Below, piece by piece: positions 8,584 through 16,308 of a stretch of DNA of 37,405 bases. The notes beneath the pieces are model-generated. The model made no database searches. It was not told where the DNA came from and was given only the letters and a program-made list of their open reading frames with translations. Source of the stretch: an uncultured Selenomonadales bacterium (lineage in GTDB: Bacteria > Bacillota > Negativicutes > Selenomonadales > Selenomonadaceae); NCBI GenBank assembly GCA_937910665.1, contig CALEPR010000173.1:1-37405 (forward strand). The letters are read 5' to 3'. How positions within the stretch are numbered: position 1 is the first letter of the stretch; each line of letters starts with the position of its first letter. The position numbers and the translations under genes were made by a program.

Positions 8584-8877
8584 ATAGTGCCGAAGTCTTA
8601 TGACGGGGCGGGCACTTTTAAAAAGTGCACAAACAGCTGTCGCGATTTATTTTTACAAAATTTTTATGTTGTTACCGCGTCAAAATTTTTGCAACATCGG
8701 TAGCACCCCAACAGGATGCAACGTCACGTTGCCACAAAAGTAGCCGCCTAAGCAAAACTTAGCGGCGAATCTTATTTCTGTTAATCAAATTCAGACATAT
8801 GAGAGACTGACCGTTTCATTGGCACAAACTCTGTTCCTCAACAGAGTTTTTTTTGTTTACCATAAACTTTTACTCTC
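8584..8877. ncRNA. Structured intergenic region: candidate small RNA (+) and/or GT8 operon leader (-)
   Basis: No protein gene fits this stretch, and it is richer in GC-containing stems than other intergenic DNA here. Visible hairpins: GGGCACTTTTAAAAAGTGC near 8619-8638, GCAACG-TCA-CGTTGC near 8718-8732, CCGCCTAAG-CAAAA-CTTAGCGG near 8744-8765, and the terminator at 8826. GTGCC near the left end can pair with GGCAC just before the terminator, a possible closing stem. On the plus strand the region is bounded by an extended -10 and a terminator (about 270 nt). On the minus strand it lies downstream of a consensus promoter and upstream of the GT8 start. I do not recognise tmRNA, RNase P, SRP, 6S or a known riboswitch. 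Confidence 0.5.
8826..8854 (+). terminator. Strong Rho-independent terminator, rightward
   Basis: AAACTCTGTT, loop CCTC, AACAGAGTTT: a perfect 10-bp stem followed by a T-run to 8854. No plus-strand protein gene ends here, so it most likely terminates an RNA starting near 8584. Confidence 0.8.
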
Positions 8878-8883
8878 AATCAA

Positions 8884-8912
8884 ATTATAGTTATCAAAAA
8901 AATTTTTGTCAA
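8884..8912 (-). promoter_or_regulatory. Consensus sigma-A promoter reading toward the GT8 operon
   Basis: Read on the minus strand: TTGACA (8912-8907), 17 bases, TATAAT (8889-8884), an exact match to the consensus. The start would be near 8877, giving a leader of about 360 bases before the GT8 ATG at 8516. Confidence 0.8.
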
Positions 8913-8934
8913 TGCAACTTTCTGGAGCAAAATT

Positions 8935-11514
8935 TTAGTCATTTCTAATGAAGTCTTCGATAGTCAATTTTTTTCTCGGCAAATTTTCATTCACCGAAAC
9001 AGATTGAGCGTGAACTTGCGGCAAAGTTGTTTCAGTCAAATTTTCGACAGTAACTTCCTTTCCGCTTGTCGCAGGAAGTTCCACGCCTTCATGGGTACGC
9101 AAAATAATTTCCAGCTTGTCGCCGTCATAAACAGGCGTGGCGAAGTCGGCAAGTTCTCCATTCAATTTGATTTCAAAAGTCATTCTGCTTTTTGGATCGG
9201 GCGGAACAAAATCAACTGCAAGCATCGCGTCTGAAACTGTGGCAGATTTTCTGTCAGTTTTGCTGTAGGAAATTTCTGCGTCGTCCTCGACAACTGTATT
9301 CATGTTCGCAGGTCTGCCGTTCACAGTCAAAGAAATTTGCGGAGGCACAGGAACAGAAAAAATTTCATTGTTGTAAGAAATTTTTATCGCCGTACTCAAT
9401 CCGGAAATATTTATCACGTCGGAAACTTTTGGATTATTTTTTTCAATGTATTCGATCCTGTCGCCGGAGTGAACAGGCAGAGAAATTGAAACTTCGCTGT
9501 CGTCCATGAAAATTTCCGGTGTGCAAGTGTAATGTGTCCTCCTGCCGTTCAAAGTGTAATAAACTTTTCTGCCTGTCGGAGGATAACCTGCCAAGCGCAA
9601 AACTTCTCCGATGGTTCGCGCAGACAAAGTTTTAATTTCGTCGCCGTCCTTCAAAATTCGCGTCGGCAAACTTACTTCATCGTTGACAGTAATTTTCGGC
9701 GTGACAATTTCTTCCTTGCCGTTAATTTCGACGCTGAAACTTGGATCTACATTTACAACGTCGCTCAATCTGAGTTCAGGAATTTTTCCGTCCTCGCCGC
9801 GCTCGACAGTGATAATGCTGTCATTGGCAATTTTTGTTTCAAGCGTCGCCGGTTGTCCGTCCAAAGTCAATTTTGCCTGAGTTCCCATACTTCCCGGGAA
9901 AAATTTTTTCTCGCCGTCCACAGTCAAAACCAAAGCAAGTCCCGGTTTTCCGCTCCACTTTTTAAGCTGAATACCTGCGTTTAAAAGTGCGTCGCTTACA
10001 TTCAATTCGCGGAAATGGAACAAACTATATTCAGAATTATTTACATAGACAGTCAGGAAGTGCAAAGTATTACTCGACGCAATTTTTAAAATTCCGAGCG
10101 GCGTGACTGAATCGGGTGAACAAAGTTCTTTCGGTATGCTTGCAATTCCTTCGACAACGTCAGGTTTGCGAACGCCTACTCGTTGCTCGGGAATGTTCAA
10201 AGCCTCCGCAACATATTTTTGAAGATTGGGAGTTAAAGCTCCGCCGCCGACCAACATAACAGCTTGAGGAACTTCCTCGCCATTCAAGTCGTAAATAGTT
10301 TTTGCAATCGCCGCCGCAAGATTCGCCGTCGAGTCAGAAAGTGCTTCGATAACTTCTTTGGCTGTCATATTGTGTGCGCCGCCGAGAATGTCATTGAACT
10401 TTGAAAATTCTCCGAAAGTTGCCTTGCGTTTGACTTCCTCCGCAACATTGAAGTCCAGCAAAAATTTCTGACTTAAACCTTCAGTAATTTCATCGCCGGC
10501 AATCGGCACCATTCCATAAGCAATCACTGAACCATTTTTTGTAATTGCAACGTCGGAAGTTCCTGCGCCAATGTCAACCAAAACTAAATTCAGGTGACGC
10601 ATCGAAGGAGGAATCAAAACATTTATCGCGGCGATCGGTTCAAGAGTTAAAGCCTTCATATCAAGCCGAGAATAGCCCAGAGCACTTTGCATTGAGTCGA
10701 TAACTTGACGCGGCAGAAAAGTTGCAATGACTTTTGCCTTCGCCAATTTTCCGCGCTGACCGATTAAACTTTTTAATCTCACGTCGTCGAGTTCATAACT
10801 TATCACGCTGAAACCGACGCAGTAATAACTTGTCCTATCGGCTATAGTGTGCGAGTCGGCAAGTTTCGATTGCGCGAGTTGAACTCCGGCAAAATCCAAA
10901 CCGCTCTGCTGTTCCGAAGTAATAATCCCGCCGTTAATTTCAAGTTCGGCAGTGGCAGTCATTGTATAAAGTGCGCGACCTGCAGCGGCAACCGCGACGC
11001 TTTTAAGTTCGCCGACAGTTTCCTTCAATTTGTCGCGAACAGTATTTATCACGGCGGCGACTTGAGGAACATCATGAATTTGTCCGTCCAACATCGCGCG
11101 GGTTTTATGTTCCTCGCGGTGAGTGGCAATAATTTCTAATTGACCTGCAGAATTTTTTTCCGCAACAATACCAATAACGCTCCGAGTTCCAATGTCCAGC
11201 GCGAAAAGTTTTTCCTTGCCGTCAGATTTAAAATCAGTTTCAGTTTTTTCTGCAGAATTTCTTTGTGCCAGTCCTCGACCGACAAGTTTTTCCTGCGCGG
11301 AACTTTTTCCAAGTTCAGAAACTTTAGCGACAATTTTTGTAATTCTCTCTTTCGTAGCTTTTTTTTCTGCCAAAAGTCTTTGACGTTCAAGTTTTCTTTC
11401 TGCCTCTTGGGCGCGAAAAATTGCCATTTCGGCAGGAGTTCTGCGTTTGCGTTTTGGTTTAATTTCTTCGGCAGAAAATTTTTCCTCTGCCACTTCAGAT
11501 TTTTTTCTTGGCAT
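8935..11514 (-). CDS. FtsA-like actin-fold ATPase with long C-terminal extension
   Basis: An 859-residue protein; ATG at 11514. Residues 1-100 are highly charged and Lys/Arg-rich, probably partly coiled-coil. Residues about 102-475 are an FtsA/PilM-type actin-like ATPase: LFALDIGTRSVIGIV (phosphate 1), LVLVDIGAGTSDVAI (phosphate 2), AVMLVGGGALTPNL (adenosine loop). The remaining 380 residues contain several ubiquitin/SLBB-like repeats of about 70-80 residues, each with a 'V.VNG' strand followed by an 'L..GD.I' turn. Classical FtsA is about 420 residues and ends in an amphipathic helix; that helix is not evident here. A role in division or envelope assembly is inferred. The gene diverges from the DAK-like gene. 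Confidence 0.78.
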   Translation of the reverse strand: MPRKKSEVAEEKFSAEEIKPKRKRRTPAEMAIFRAQEAERKLERQRLLAEKKATKERITKIVAKVSELGKSSAQEKLVGRGLAQRNSAEKTETDFKSDGKEKLFALDIGTRSVIGIVAEKNSAGQLEIIATHREEHKTRAMLDGQIHDVPQVAAVINTVRDKLKETVGELKSVAVAAAGRALYTMTATAELEINGGIITSEQQSGLDFAGVQLAQSKLADSHTIADRTSYYCVGFSVISYELDDVRLKSLIGQRGKLAKAKVIATFLPRQVIDSMQSALGYSRLDMKALTLEPIAAINVLIPPSMRHLNLVLVDIGAGTSDVAITKNGSVIAYGMVPIAGDEITEGLSQKFLLDFNVAEEVKRKATFGEFSKFNDILGGAHNMTAKEVIEALSDSTANLAAAIAKTIYDLNGEEVPQAVMLVGGGALTPNLQKYVAEALNIPEQRVGVRKPDVVEGIASIPKELCSPDSVTPLGILKIASSNTLHFLTVYVNNSEYSLFHFRELNVSDALLNAGIQLKKWSGKPGLALVLTVDGEKKFFPGSMGTQAKLTLDGQPATLETKIANDSIITVERGEDGKIPELRLSDVVNVDPSFSVEINGKEEIVTPKITVNDEVSLPTRILKDGDEIKTLSARTIGEVLRLAGYPPTGRKVYYTLNGRRTHYTCTPEIFMDDSEVSISLPVHSGDRIEYIEKNNPKVSDVINISGLSTAIKISYNNEIFSVPVPPQISLTVNGRPANMNTVVEDDAEISYSKTDRKSATVSDAMLAVDFVPPDPKSRMTFEIKLNGELADFATPVYDGDKLEIILRTHEGVELPATSGKEVTVENLTETTLPQVHAQSVSVNENLPRKKLTIEDFIRND

Positions 11515-11536
11515 TTTATTTCACTCCACGATTCTA

Positions 11537-11595
11537 CTAATTAGGAGTTAGGAATGAATTTTTTACTCCTCACTCCTCTTTCCTAATTCCTAACT
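11537..11595. repeat. Heptamer-built inverted repeat, copy 2
   Basis: The left arm CTAATTAGGAGTTAGGAATG faces a right arm of ACTCCTC/ACTCCTC/TTTCCTA/ATTCCTA heptamers across a T-rich loop. It sits immediately upstream of the FtsA-like gene, so it is not a simple terminator. Confidence 0.75.
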
Positions 11596-11649
11596 ATTTT
11601 AAAGGTTATTGAGTTTATTTCGCGAATTAAGCAAAATATTCCTTTAAAA

Positions 11650-11702
11650 TAATTCGTAATTTGCAATGCGTAATGATAATTCCTCATTCCAAATTCCTAA
11701 TT
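11650..11702. repeat. Heptamer-built inverted repeat, copy 3
   Basis: The left arm AATTCGTAATTTGCAATGCG plus TAATG faces a right arm of ATTCCTC/ATTCCAA/ATTCCTA heptamers. It is a diverged copy, 55 bp from copy 2, and ends 22 bp before the chosen start of the DAK-like gene. Confidence 0.65.
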
Positions 11703-11723
11703 GAAAAAAAGGCGGTGTTGATA

Positions 11724-12959
11724 TTGACAGGCAGCAGAGAAGTTATTACAGGCGGAGATTTTAAGCGAATGGTTTCGGGTGCATACAGTGAATTTTTGCT
11801 TGAGTATGAAAATATAAATCAGCAGGAAGGCGCAGGAACTTTGCCCGGCACACAAATTTTGCGGACGATGGGTGCGGCGGTTATGCCATTGGCTGAGGCG
11901 AAAGATGACAGCATTGGAAGTTTAAGTCGTCGAATTGCAACAGGCGCAGTTTTTGGTGCGCGAGGAAATGCCGGAGTAGTTTTGGCGCAAATGTTTCGAG
12001 GAATCAGCGCAGGTTTGATTGGAAAATATGACGCGACAGGCTCGGAGTTCGGAAAAGCATTTCAGTATGGAATTTTGTATGCGCAGAGAGCAATTCCTTC
12101 CGAAGAACCTGAGCATCCTTTCATAACTGTCGCGAAAGCTGTTGCCAAAGGTGCGTACCGCGCAGTAAGAAGTAAAGTTCCGATTGCCGAAATTTTGGAA
12201 AAGGCAATTCAAGCCGGAGAACTCGCCGTAGAAAAGTCCGGGAAAAATGATGCTGGAGCGCACATTATGTTCAGTTTTTTGAAAGGTTGCTTGAAAGGTC
12301 TGGATGGAAATTTTGTTTCTCCTGCCGTGAGTTTGTCGCTCGGACTCGGCAGACATAAAAATATGCCTGACCCGAGAAACGACAGAGTTCGTCCCTACTG
12401 CGTCAGACTTCGCATAAAAAATTCTAAAGCAAATGTTTCTGAACTCGAAAGGCAGATGAAAGATTTCAGCAGTTTTGCGATTGTCGAAAGAATGACCGGT
12501 GGAATTGATCTGCATTTCCACACCGACCACGTCGGCAAGGCTCTTGACCAAGCACTTGGTTGGGGACCTCTGCGCGACGTAAAAATTATAAATATGTCTG
12601 AAGCTCATCAACTTCCTGCCCACGACGCTTTGATGAGTGTCGCCGCCCTCGCCGTCGCAAAAAATTCTGATGAAGCGCAGAAATTTCAAGATGCGGGAGC
12701 GTCGATTATAATTTCCTGCGAGGAAGCTGCGTCGCCCTCTTTGGCTGAAATTATTGGCGCGGCACATTCTGATTTAGCGTCGAGTTATGTTTTAGTTGCG
12801 TCGAGCGATGATTACAGATTGGTTTTCAAGTTGGCAAAAAAACTTTTAGGAGGTCGCGTCGAATTGGTTTTAACAAAAAGTTTTGAAGATGCGATCGCCG
12901 CCTTGAAAAAATTTTCTCCCGCGCTTTCTGCTGTCGAAAATTCCAAAGCGATGATTTAA
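11724..12959 (+). CDS. DAK/FakA (YloV)-like protein lacking the kinase Asp motif
   Basis: A 411-residue protein. TTG at 11724 is preferred because AAAGGCGGTG ends 6 bases upstream; the longer frame would start inside a repeat. The order matches FakA/YloV: GGDFKRMVSGAYSEFL; then FGARGNAGVVLAQMFRG (about 70-95); KNDAGAHIMFSFLKGCLKGL; and a C-terminal DegV-associated part (YCVRLRIKN, IDLHFHTDHVGKALDQALG). FakA kinases bind ATP and Mg through a PVPDGDTGTNM motif. Here the equivalent segment reads NINQQEGAGTLPGTQI, with no Asp. It is therefore probably not an active fatty-acid or dihydroxyacetone kinase. A regulatory or lipid-binding role is possible. The genes converge on an ABC exporter. Confidence 0.75.
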   Translation: MTGSREVITGGDFKRMVSGAYSEFLLEYENINQQEGAGTLPGTQILRTMGAAVMPLAEAKDDSIGSLSRRIATGAVFGARGNAGVVLAQMFRGISAGLIGKYDATGSEFGKAFQYGILYAQRAIPSEEPEHPFITVAKAVAKGAYRAVRSKVPIAEILEKAIQAGELAVEKSGKNDAGAHIMFSFLKGCLKGLDGNFVSPAVSLSLGLGRHKNMPDPRNDRVRPYCVRLRIKNSKANVSELERQMKDFSSFAIVERMTGGIDLHFHTDHVGKALDQALGWGPLRDVKIINMSEAHQLPAHDALMSVAALAVAKNSDEAQKFQDAGASIIISCEEAASPSLAEIIGAAHSDLASSYVLVASSDDYRLVFKLAKKLLGGRVELVLTKSFEDAIAALKKFSPALSAVENSKAMI

Positions 12960-12967
12960 AATTTATT

Positions 12968-13163
12968 TCAGATAAAAAATTTCTGGATAAAAATTTCCTG
13001 ATAAAAAATTTCCTGATAAAAAATTTCCTGATAAAAAATTTCCTGATAAAAATTTCCGAACAAAAATTTCTGGATAAAAAATTTCCGAACAAAAATTTCT
13101 GGATAAAAAATTTCCGAACAAAAATTTCCTGATAAAAAATTTCAGATAAAAAATTTTCAAACA
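12968..13163. repeat. Tandem array of about 14 units of 14-15 bp
   Basis: Units follow TTTCCTGATAAAAAA, with variants TTTCTGGATAAAAA and TTTCCGAACAAAAA. The middle part alternates the last two types, giving a 29-bp higher-order period. Because 15 is a multiple of three, the array is open in several frames and encodes IRKFF-type repeats; I do not regard these as real proteins. It lies between the convergent DAK-like and ABC exporter genes. Confidence 0.9.
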
Positions 13164-13171
13164 AAAAAATT

Positions 13172-13206
13172 CCTCATGAGAAAAAACTCATGGGGAAAAT
13201 TTTTTT
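13172..13206. terminator. Bidirectional terminator between convergent genes
   Basis: CCTCATGAG, loop AAAAAA, CTCATGGGG: a 9-bp stem including one T-G pair. A T-run follows on the plus strand, and an A-run precedes it to serve the minus strand. Confidence 0.8.
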
Positions 13207-15340
13207 AACCTCTGCGCTCCTGCTGATCATAAAGATAACGATAAAGTCCGCCTTTTGCCAAAAGTTGTTCGTGAGTTCCGCTCTCAACAATCTGACCTTT
13301 TTCGATGACGATAATTTTATTACATTTTTTCACTGCGCTGAGTCTGTGAGCAATAATTAACATTGTTCGTTGCTCGCCGATCGCTTCCATGTTGTTCAAA
13401 ATAATTCGCTCGGATTCGTAGTCAAGCGCGGAAGTTGCTTCGTCAAAAATTAAAATTGGCGGATTAGCCAAAAGAGCTCGGGCGATTGCAACTCGCTGTC
13501 TTTGTCCTCCTGAAAGAGAATCTCCGCGCTCTCCGACTTTTGTGTCATAACCTTCCTTAAGCTCCAAAATGAACTCGTGTGCCCCCGCAAGACGCGCCGC
13601 ACGAATAATTTCATCCATCGTAGCCGTTGGGCGGCTGACGGCGATATTATCGCGTACGCTGGAATTAAATAAATAATTTTCCTGCATGACAACTCCGATT
13701 TGATTTCTCAGCCAACCTAAATTTGCTTCCTTTGTGTTCAATCCTCCGACAGTGATATTTCCCATTTCAGGAATATAAAGATTCTGAACCAAATTTGTCA
13801 AAGTAGATTTACCTGAACCGCTGCGCCCGACAATTCCAATTTTTTCTCCCGGAGCTATGCTTAAATTTATATTCTGCAAAACAAGCGGAAGATCAACTCT
13901 GTAACGGAAGGAAACATCTTGAATTTCAATCGCGCCGTCAATTCTTTCTGCACCGCGTTTTCCCATTTCGTGAACTATAGGTTCCATTGGCGTATTCAAA
14001 ATATCTCCGATTCTTTCCAGAGCAAGACCGACCTGCTGAACTTGAGGCCACATTGTCAAAAGTTTTGTCAACGGCGCGGTTGCCTGTCCCGAGAGCATCT
14101 GGAACGCAATTAACTGACCGAGAGTAAAGTAGCCGTCCATGACCATGTGTCCGCCATACCACAAAATTGCCATCGTGATAATTCCTTGAAGAACTCCGCT
14201 GAACGCATTGATGACCAAATTAAATTTTACATTTTCAAAAGTCGTCCGCACATATCGCGCCAAAAGATTTTCCCACTTGTTGACAAATTGAGGTTCAATG
14301 GCAAGCGATTTTATTGTTTCAATGTTTGTGATCGACTCGACCATGAAAGCGTTGTTCATCGCTCCCGTTCTCCAGACAGCTTCAATTTTGCGTTTGATAA
14401 TTGGAATTGCCCAGACATTTTGAACAATGTACAGAGGAACGATTGCCAGCGCAATTAAAGTCAGCGGCACCGAATACCAAAGCATCAGTGCGATGAAGAC
14501 GACCGAGAAAAAAACATCCAACATTGTCATTAAACCTGTGCCGGTGATAAATTCTCGAATCTGTGACAATGCTCCGACGCGCATTAAAGTATCTCCGACG
14601 CGCCGACGTTCATAGTAAGGAAGCGGCAGCGAAATTAAATGTCTGAATAATCTCGTGCCGAGTATCGCGTCAAGTTTGTTTGTAGTATGGTTCAGCAAAT
14701 AAGTTTTCACGAAAGTTAAAAGCGACTGCATGAAAAAGAAAACAATCATGCTTGTTCCGATGACCGTCAAAGTTGACATGCCGTCGTTGCTGATAACTTT
14801 GTCGATAATAACCTGCGTGATGAGCGGCATACCAATTCCCATAAGTTGCAGGAAAAATGATGCCGCCAAAACTTCGCTAAGCGGTTTTTTGTAGTGTTTC
14901 AGAACTTTCAAAAACCAATCTACATTGAATCTTTTTTTGAAATAAGTCCAACTGAAAGCCGCAGAAAAAATTAAAAGTTCGTTCGACCAACTTTCCAAAA
15001 AATCTTTTATCGGCAAAGCACCGGCTTTGCTTTGTTTTGCGTCGATTATGAGCAAAACTTCGTCATTTGCGCTGCCTATTGTTATGTAAGAGCCGTCATT
15101 CATCTTCGCGACGGCAGGATATTCTATTTCGCGCAACTCATCGACAGTCGGACGAATCAAAGTACTTTTTACGCTGTACTTGCCAACAATCTTTTGAAGT
15201 TTTTTCCAAGTAAGTTCGTCGTCAGTTTCGAGATTATCTTTATAAATTTTTGCTAAATCTTTTACTCCGAAATGTTGGAGAACTTTTATTATTGAAATTA
15301 CGCCTGTCCTGTTGGCAGACGAAGTTTTATTTTCCGGCAT
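13205..15340 (-). CDS. Type I secretion / peptide-exporter ABC transporter with degenerate C39-like domain
   Basis: A 711-residue half-transporter of the HlyB/LapB class. Residues 1-120 form a C39-like domain without the catalytic Cys, and Tyr replaces the usual His in NDGSYITIG; such domains bind substrate rather than cleave leaders. Residues about 150-430 hold the membrane domain. The nucleotide-binding domain has Walker A GRSGSGKS (near 505), signature LSGGQRQR (near 607), Walker B ILIFDEATSALD and the H-loop IIAHRLSA. ATG at 15340; AAAGGAG lies a rather long 13 bases upstream. No membrane-fusion protein, TolC or substrate gene is adjacent. It has its own promoter at 15461-15489. Confidence 0.9.
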   Translation of the reverse strand: MPENKTSSANRTGVISIIKVLQHFGVKDLAKIYKDNLETDDELTWKKLQKIVGKYSVKSTLIRPTVDELREIEYPAVAKMNDGSYITIGSANDEVLLIIDAKQSKAGALPIKDFLESWSNELLIFSAAFSWTYFKKRFNVDWFLKVLKHYKKPLSEVLAASFFLQLMGIGMPLITQVIIDKVISNDGMSTLTVIGTSMIVFFFMQSLLTFVKTYLLNHTTNKLDAILGTRLFRHLISLPLPYYERRRVGDTLMRVGALSQIREFITGTGLMTMLDVFFSVVFIALMLWYSVPLTLIALAIVPLYIVQNVWAIPIIKRKIEAVWRTGAMNNAFMVESITNIETIKSLAIEPQFVNKWENLLARYVRTTFENVKFNLVINAFSGVLQGIITMAILWYGGHMVMDGYFTLGQLIAFQMLSGQATAPLTKLLTMWPQVQQVGLALERIGDILNTPMEPIVHEMGKRGAERIDGAIEIQDVSFRYRVDLPLVLQNINLSIAPGEKIGIVGRSGSGKSTLTNLVQNLYIPEMGNITVGGLNTKEANLGWLRNQIGVVMQENYLFNSSVRDNIAVSRPTATMDEIIRAARLAGAHEFILELKEGYDTKVGERGDSLSGGQRQRVAIARALLANPPILIFDEATSALDYESERIILNNMEAIGEQRTMLIIAHRLSAVKKCNKIIVIEKGQIVESGTHEQLLAKGGLYRYLYDQQERRG

Positions 15341-15460
15341 ATTGCCCGAGATACTCCTTTCAATCCGACAAAAAATTTTGCCGCCAATTTTTTCCGATCT
15401 TATACAACAGAAAAATTACAGATTTCTTAACAAAATAAAAAAACTTTTCAAAGCCGAGAT

Positions 15461-15489
15461 ATAATACTTGAATTTTATTGCGTTGGCAA
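15461..15489 (-). promoter_or_regulatory. Sigma-A promoter of the ABC exporter
   Basis: Read on the minus strand: TTGCCA, 17 bases, TATTAT. It starts transcription about 115 bases before the ATG at 15340. Confidence 0.6.
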
Positions 15490-15502
15490 GTTGTAAAATT
15501 TT

Positions 15503-16213
15503 TCAGCCGCCGAGATAGGCTTTGCGGATGTCCTCGCTCGCGGCAAGTTCTTTCGCGTCGCCTGAAATTGTAATTCTGCCGGTTTCCAAAACATAAGCGC
15601 GGTTTGCAATCGAAAGAGCCATATTTGCATTTTGTTCGACCAATAAAATTGTCGCTCCGGTTTTATTTATATCGACTATGATAGAAAAAATTTCGCGAAT
15701 CAAAAGCGGGGCAAGTCCCATGCTCGGTTCGTCCAAGAGCAAAAGTTTCGGACGACTCATCAAAGCTCTGCCCATCGCCAGCATTTGTTGTTCGCCGCCG
15801 GATAAAGTTCCCGCCAGTTGCAATTTTCTTTCTTCAAGGCGCGGAAATCTTTCAAATACCATTTTAAAATCTTTTTCGATTTCAGTTTTATCTTCGCGAA
15901 TAAATGCGCCGAGTTCCAAATTTTCCATGACAGTCATCTCGGCAAAAATTCTGCGACCTTCGGGAACTTGTGAAATTCCTTCGCGGACAATTTTGTGCGC
16001 CGCCATTCCTGCGATGTCGTTTCCAAGAAAATTTATCGAACCTGTTTTTGGTTTCAAAAGTCCTGAAATTGTTCTCAGCGTCGTGGACTTCCCTGCGCCG
16101 TTCGCTCCGATTAAAGTTACAATTTCTCCTTCGTTGACTTCGAGACTTATTCCTTTAATTGCGTGAATCGCTCCGTAATAAACATTTATATCTTTAATTT
16201 CTAACATTGCCAT
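15503..16213 (-). CDS. livF: Branched-chain amino-acid ABC transporter ATPase, LivF type
   Basis: A 236-residue ATPase that powers import of branched-chain amino acids or related substrates with LivH/M/G/K. It has Walker A GANGAGKST (near 38), QVPEGRRIFAEMTVMENLELG (a LivF hallmark), signature LSGGEQQM, Walker B LLLLDEPSMGLAP and VEQNANMAL. ATG at 16213 follows AGGAAG; an ATG two codons later is possible. The length is normal. No livG, livH, livM or livK is in the window, so this copy is isolated from its usual operon. It follows rimO by 95 bases on the same strand. Confidence 0.92.
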   Translation of the reverse strand: MAMLEIKDINVYYGAIHAIKGISLEVNEGEIVTLIGANGAGKSTTLRTISGLLKPKTGSINFLGNDIAGMAAHKIVREGISQVPEGRRIFAEMTVMENLELGAFIREDKTEIEKDFKMVFERFPRLEERKLQLAGTLSGGEQQMLAMGRALMSRPKLLLLDEPSMGLAPLLIREIFSIIVDINKTGATILLVEQNANMALSIANRAYVLETGRITISGDAKELAASEDIRKAYLGG

Positions 16214-16308
16214 TAAATTTTTTCACTTCCTACTAAAAAAATTTTTCAAAAATCTTTGTGTATCTAAAAAATTTCCATTCTTCATCTGAAAACTCAGCAA
16301 AAATTTTT

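Noticed and set aside
8517..8585. 23-residue N-terminal extension of the upstream GT8 gene
   Set aside because: It is absent from the tandem paralogue, and the alignment supports the ATG at 8516.
8716..8751. Eleven-residue frame ending in Val-Ala-Ala-stop within the structured region, resembling a tmRNA tag
   Set aside because: No tRNA-like ends, no T-arm sequence and no CCA end are present, and the frame is closed by a TAG just upstream.
12968..13163. Possible CRISPR array
   Set aside because: The units are contiguous 14-15 bp repeats with no unique spacers, and no cas genes are nearby.
12826..13164. Minus-strand frame encoding IRKFF-type repeats
   Set aside because: It is a by-product of the 15-bp tandem array, overlaps the DAK-like gene and lacks a credible start.
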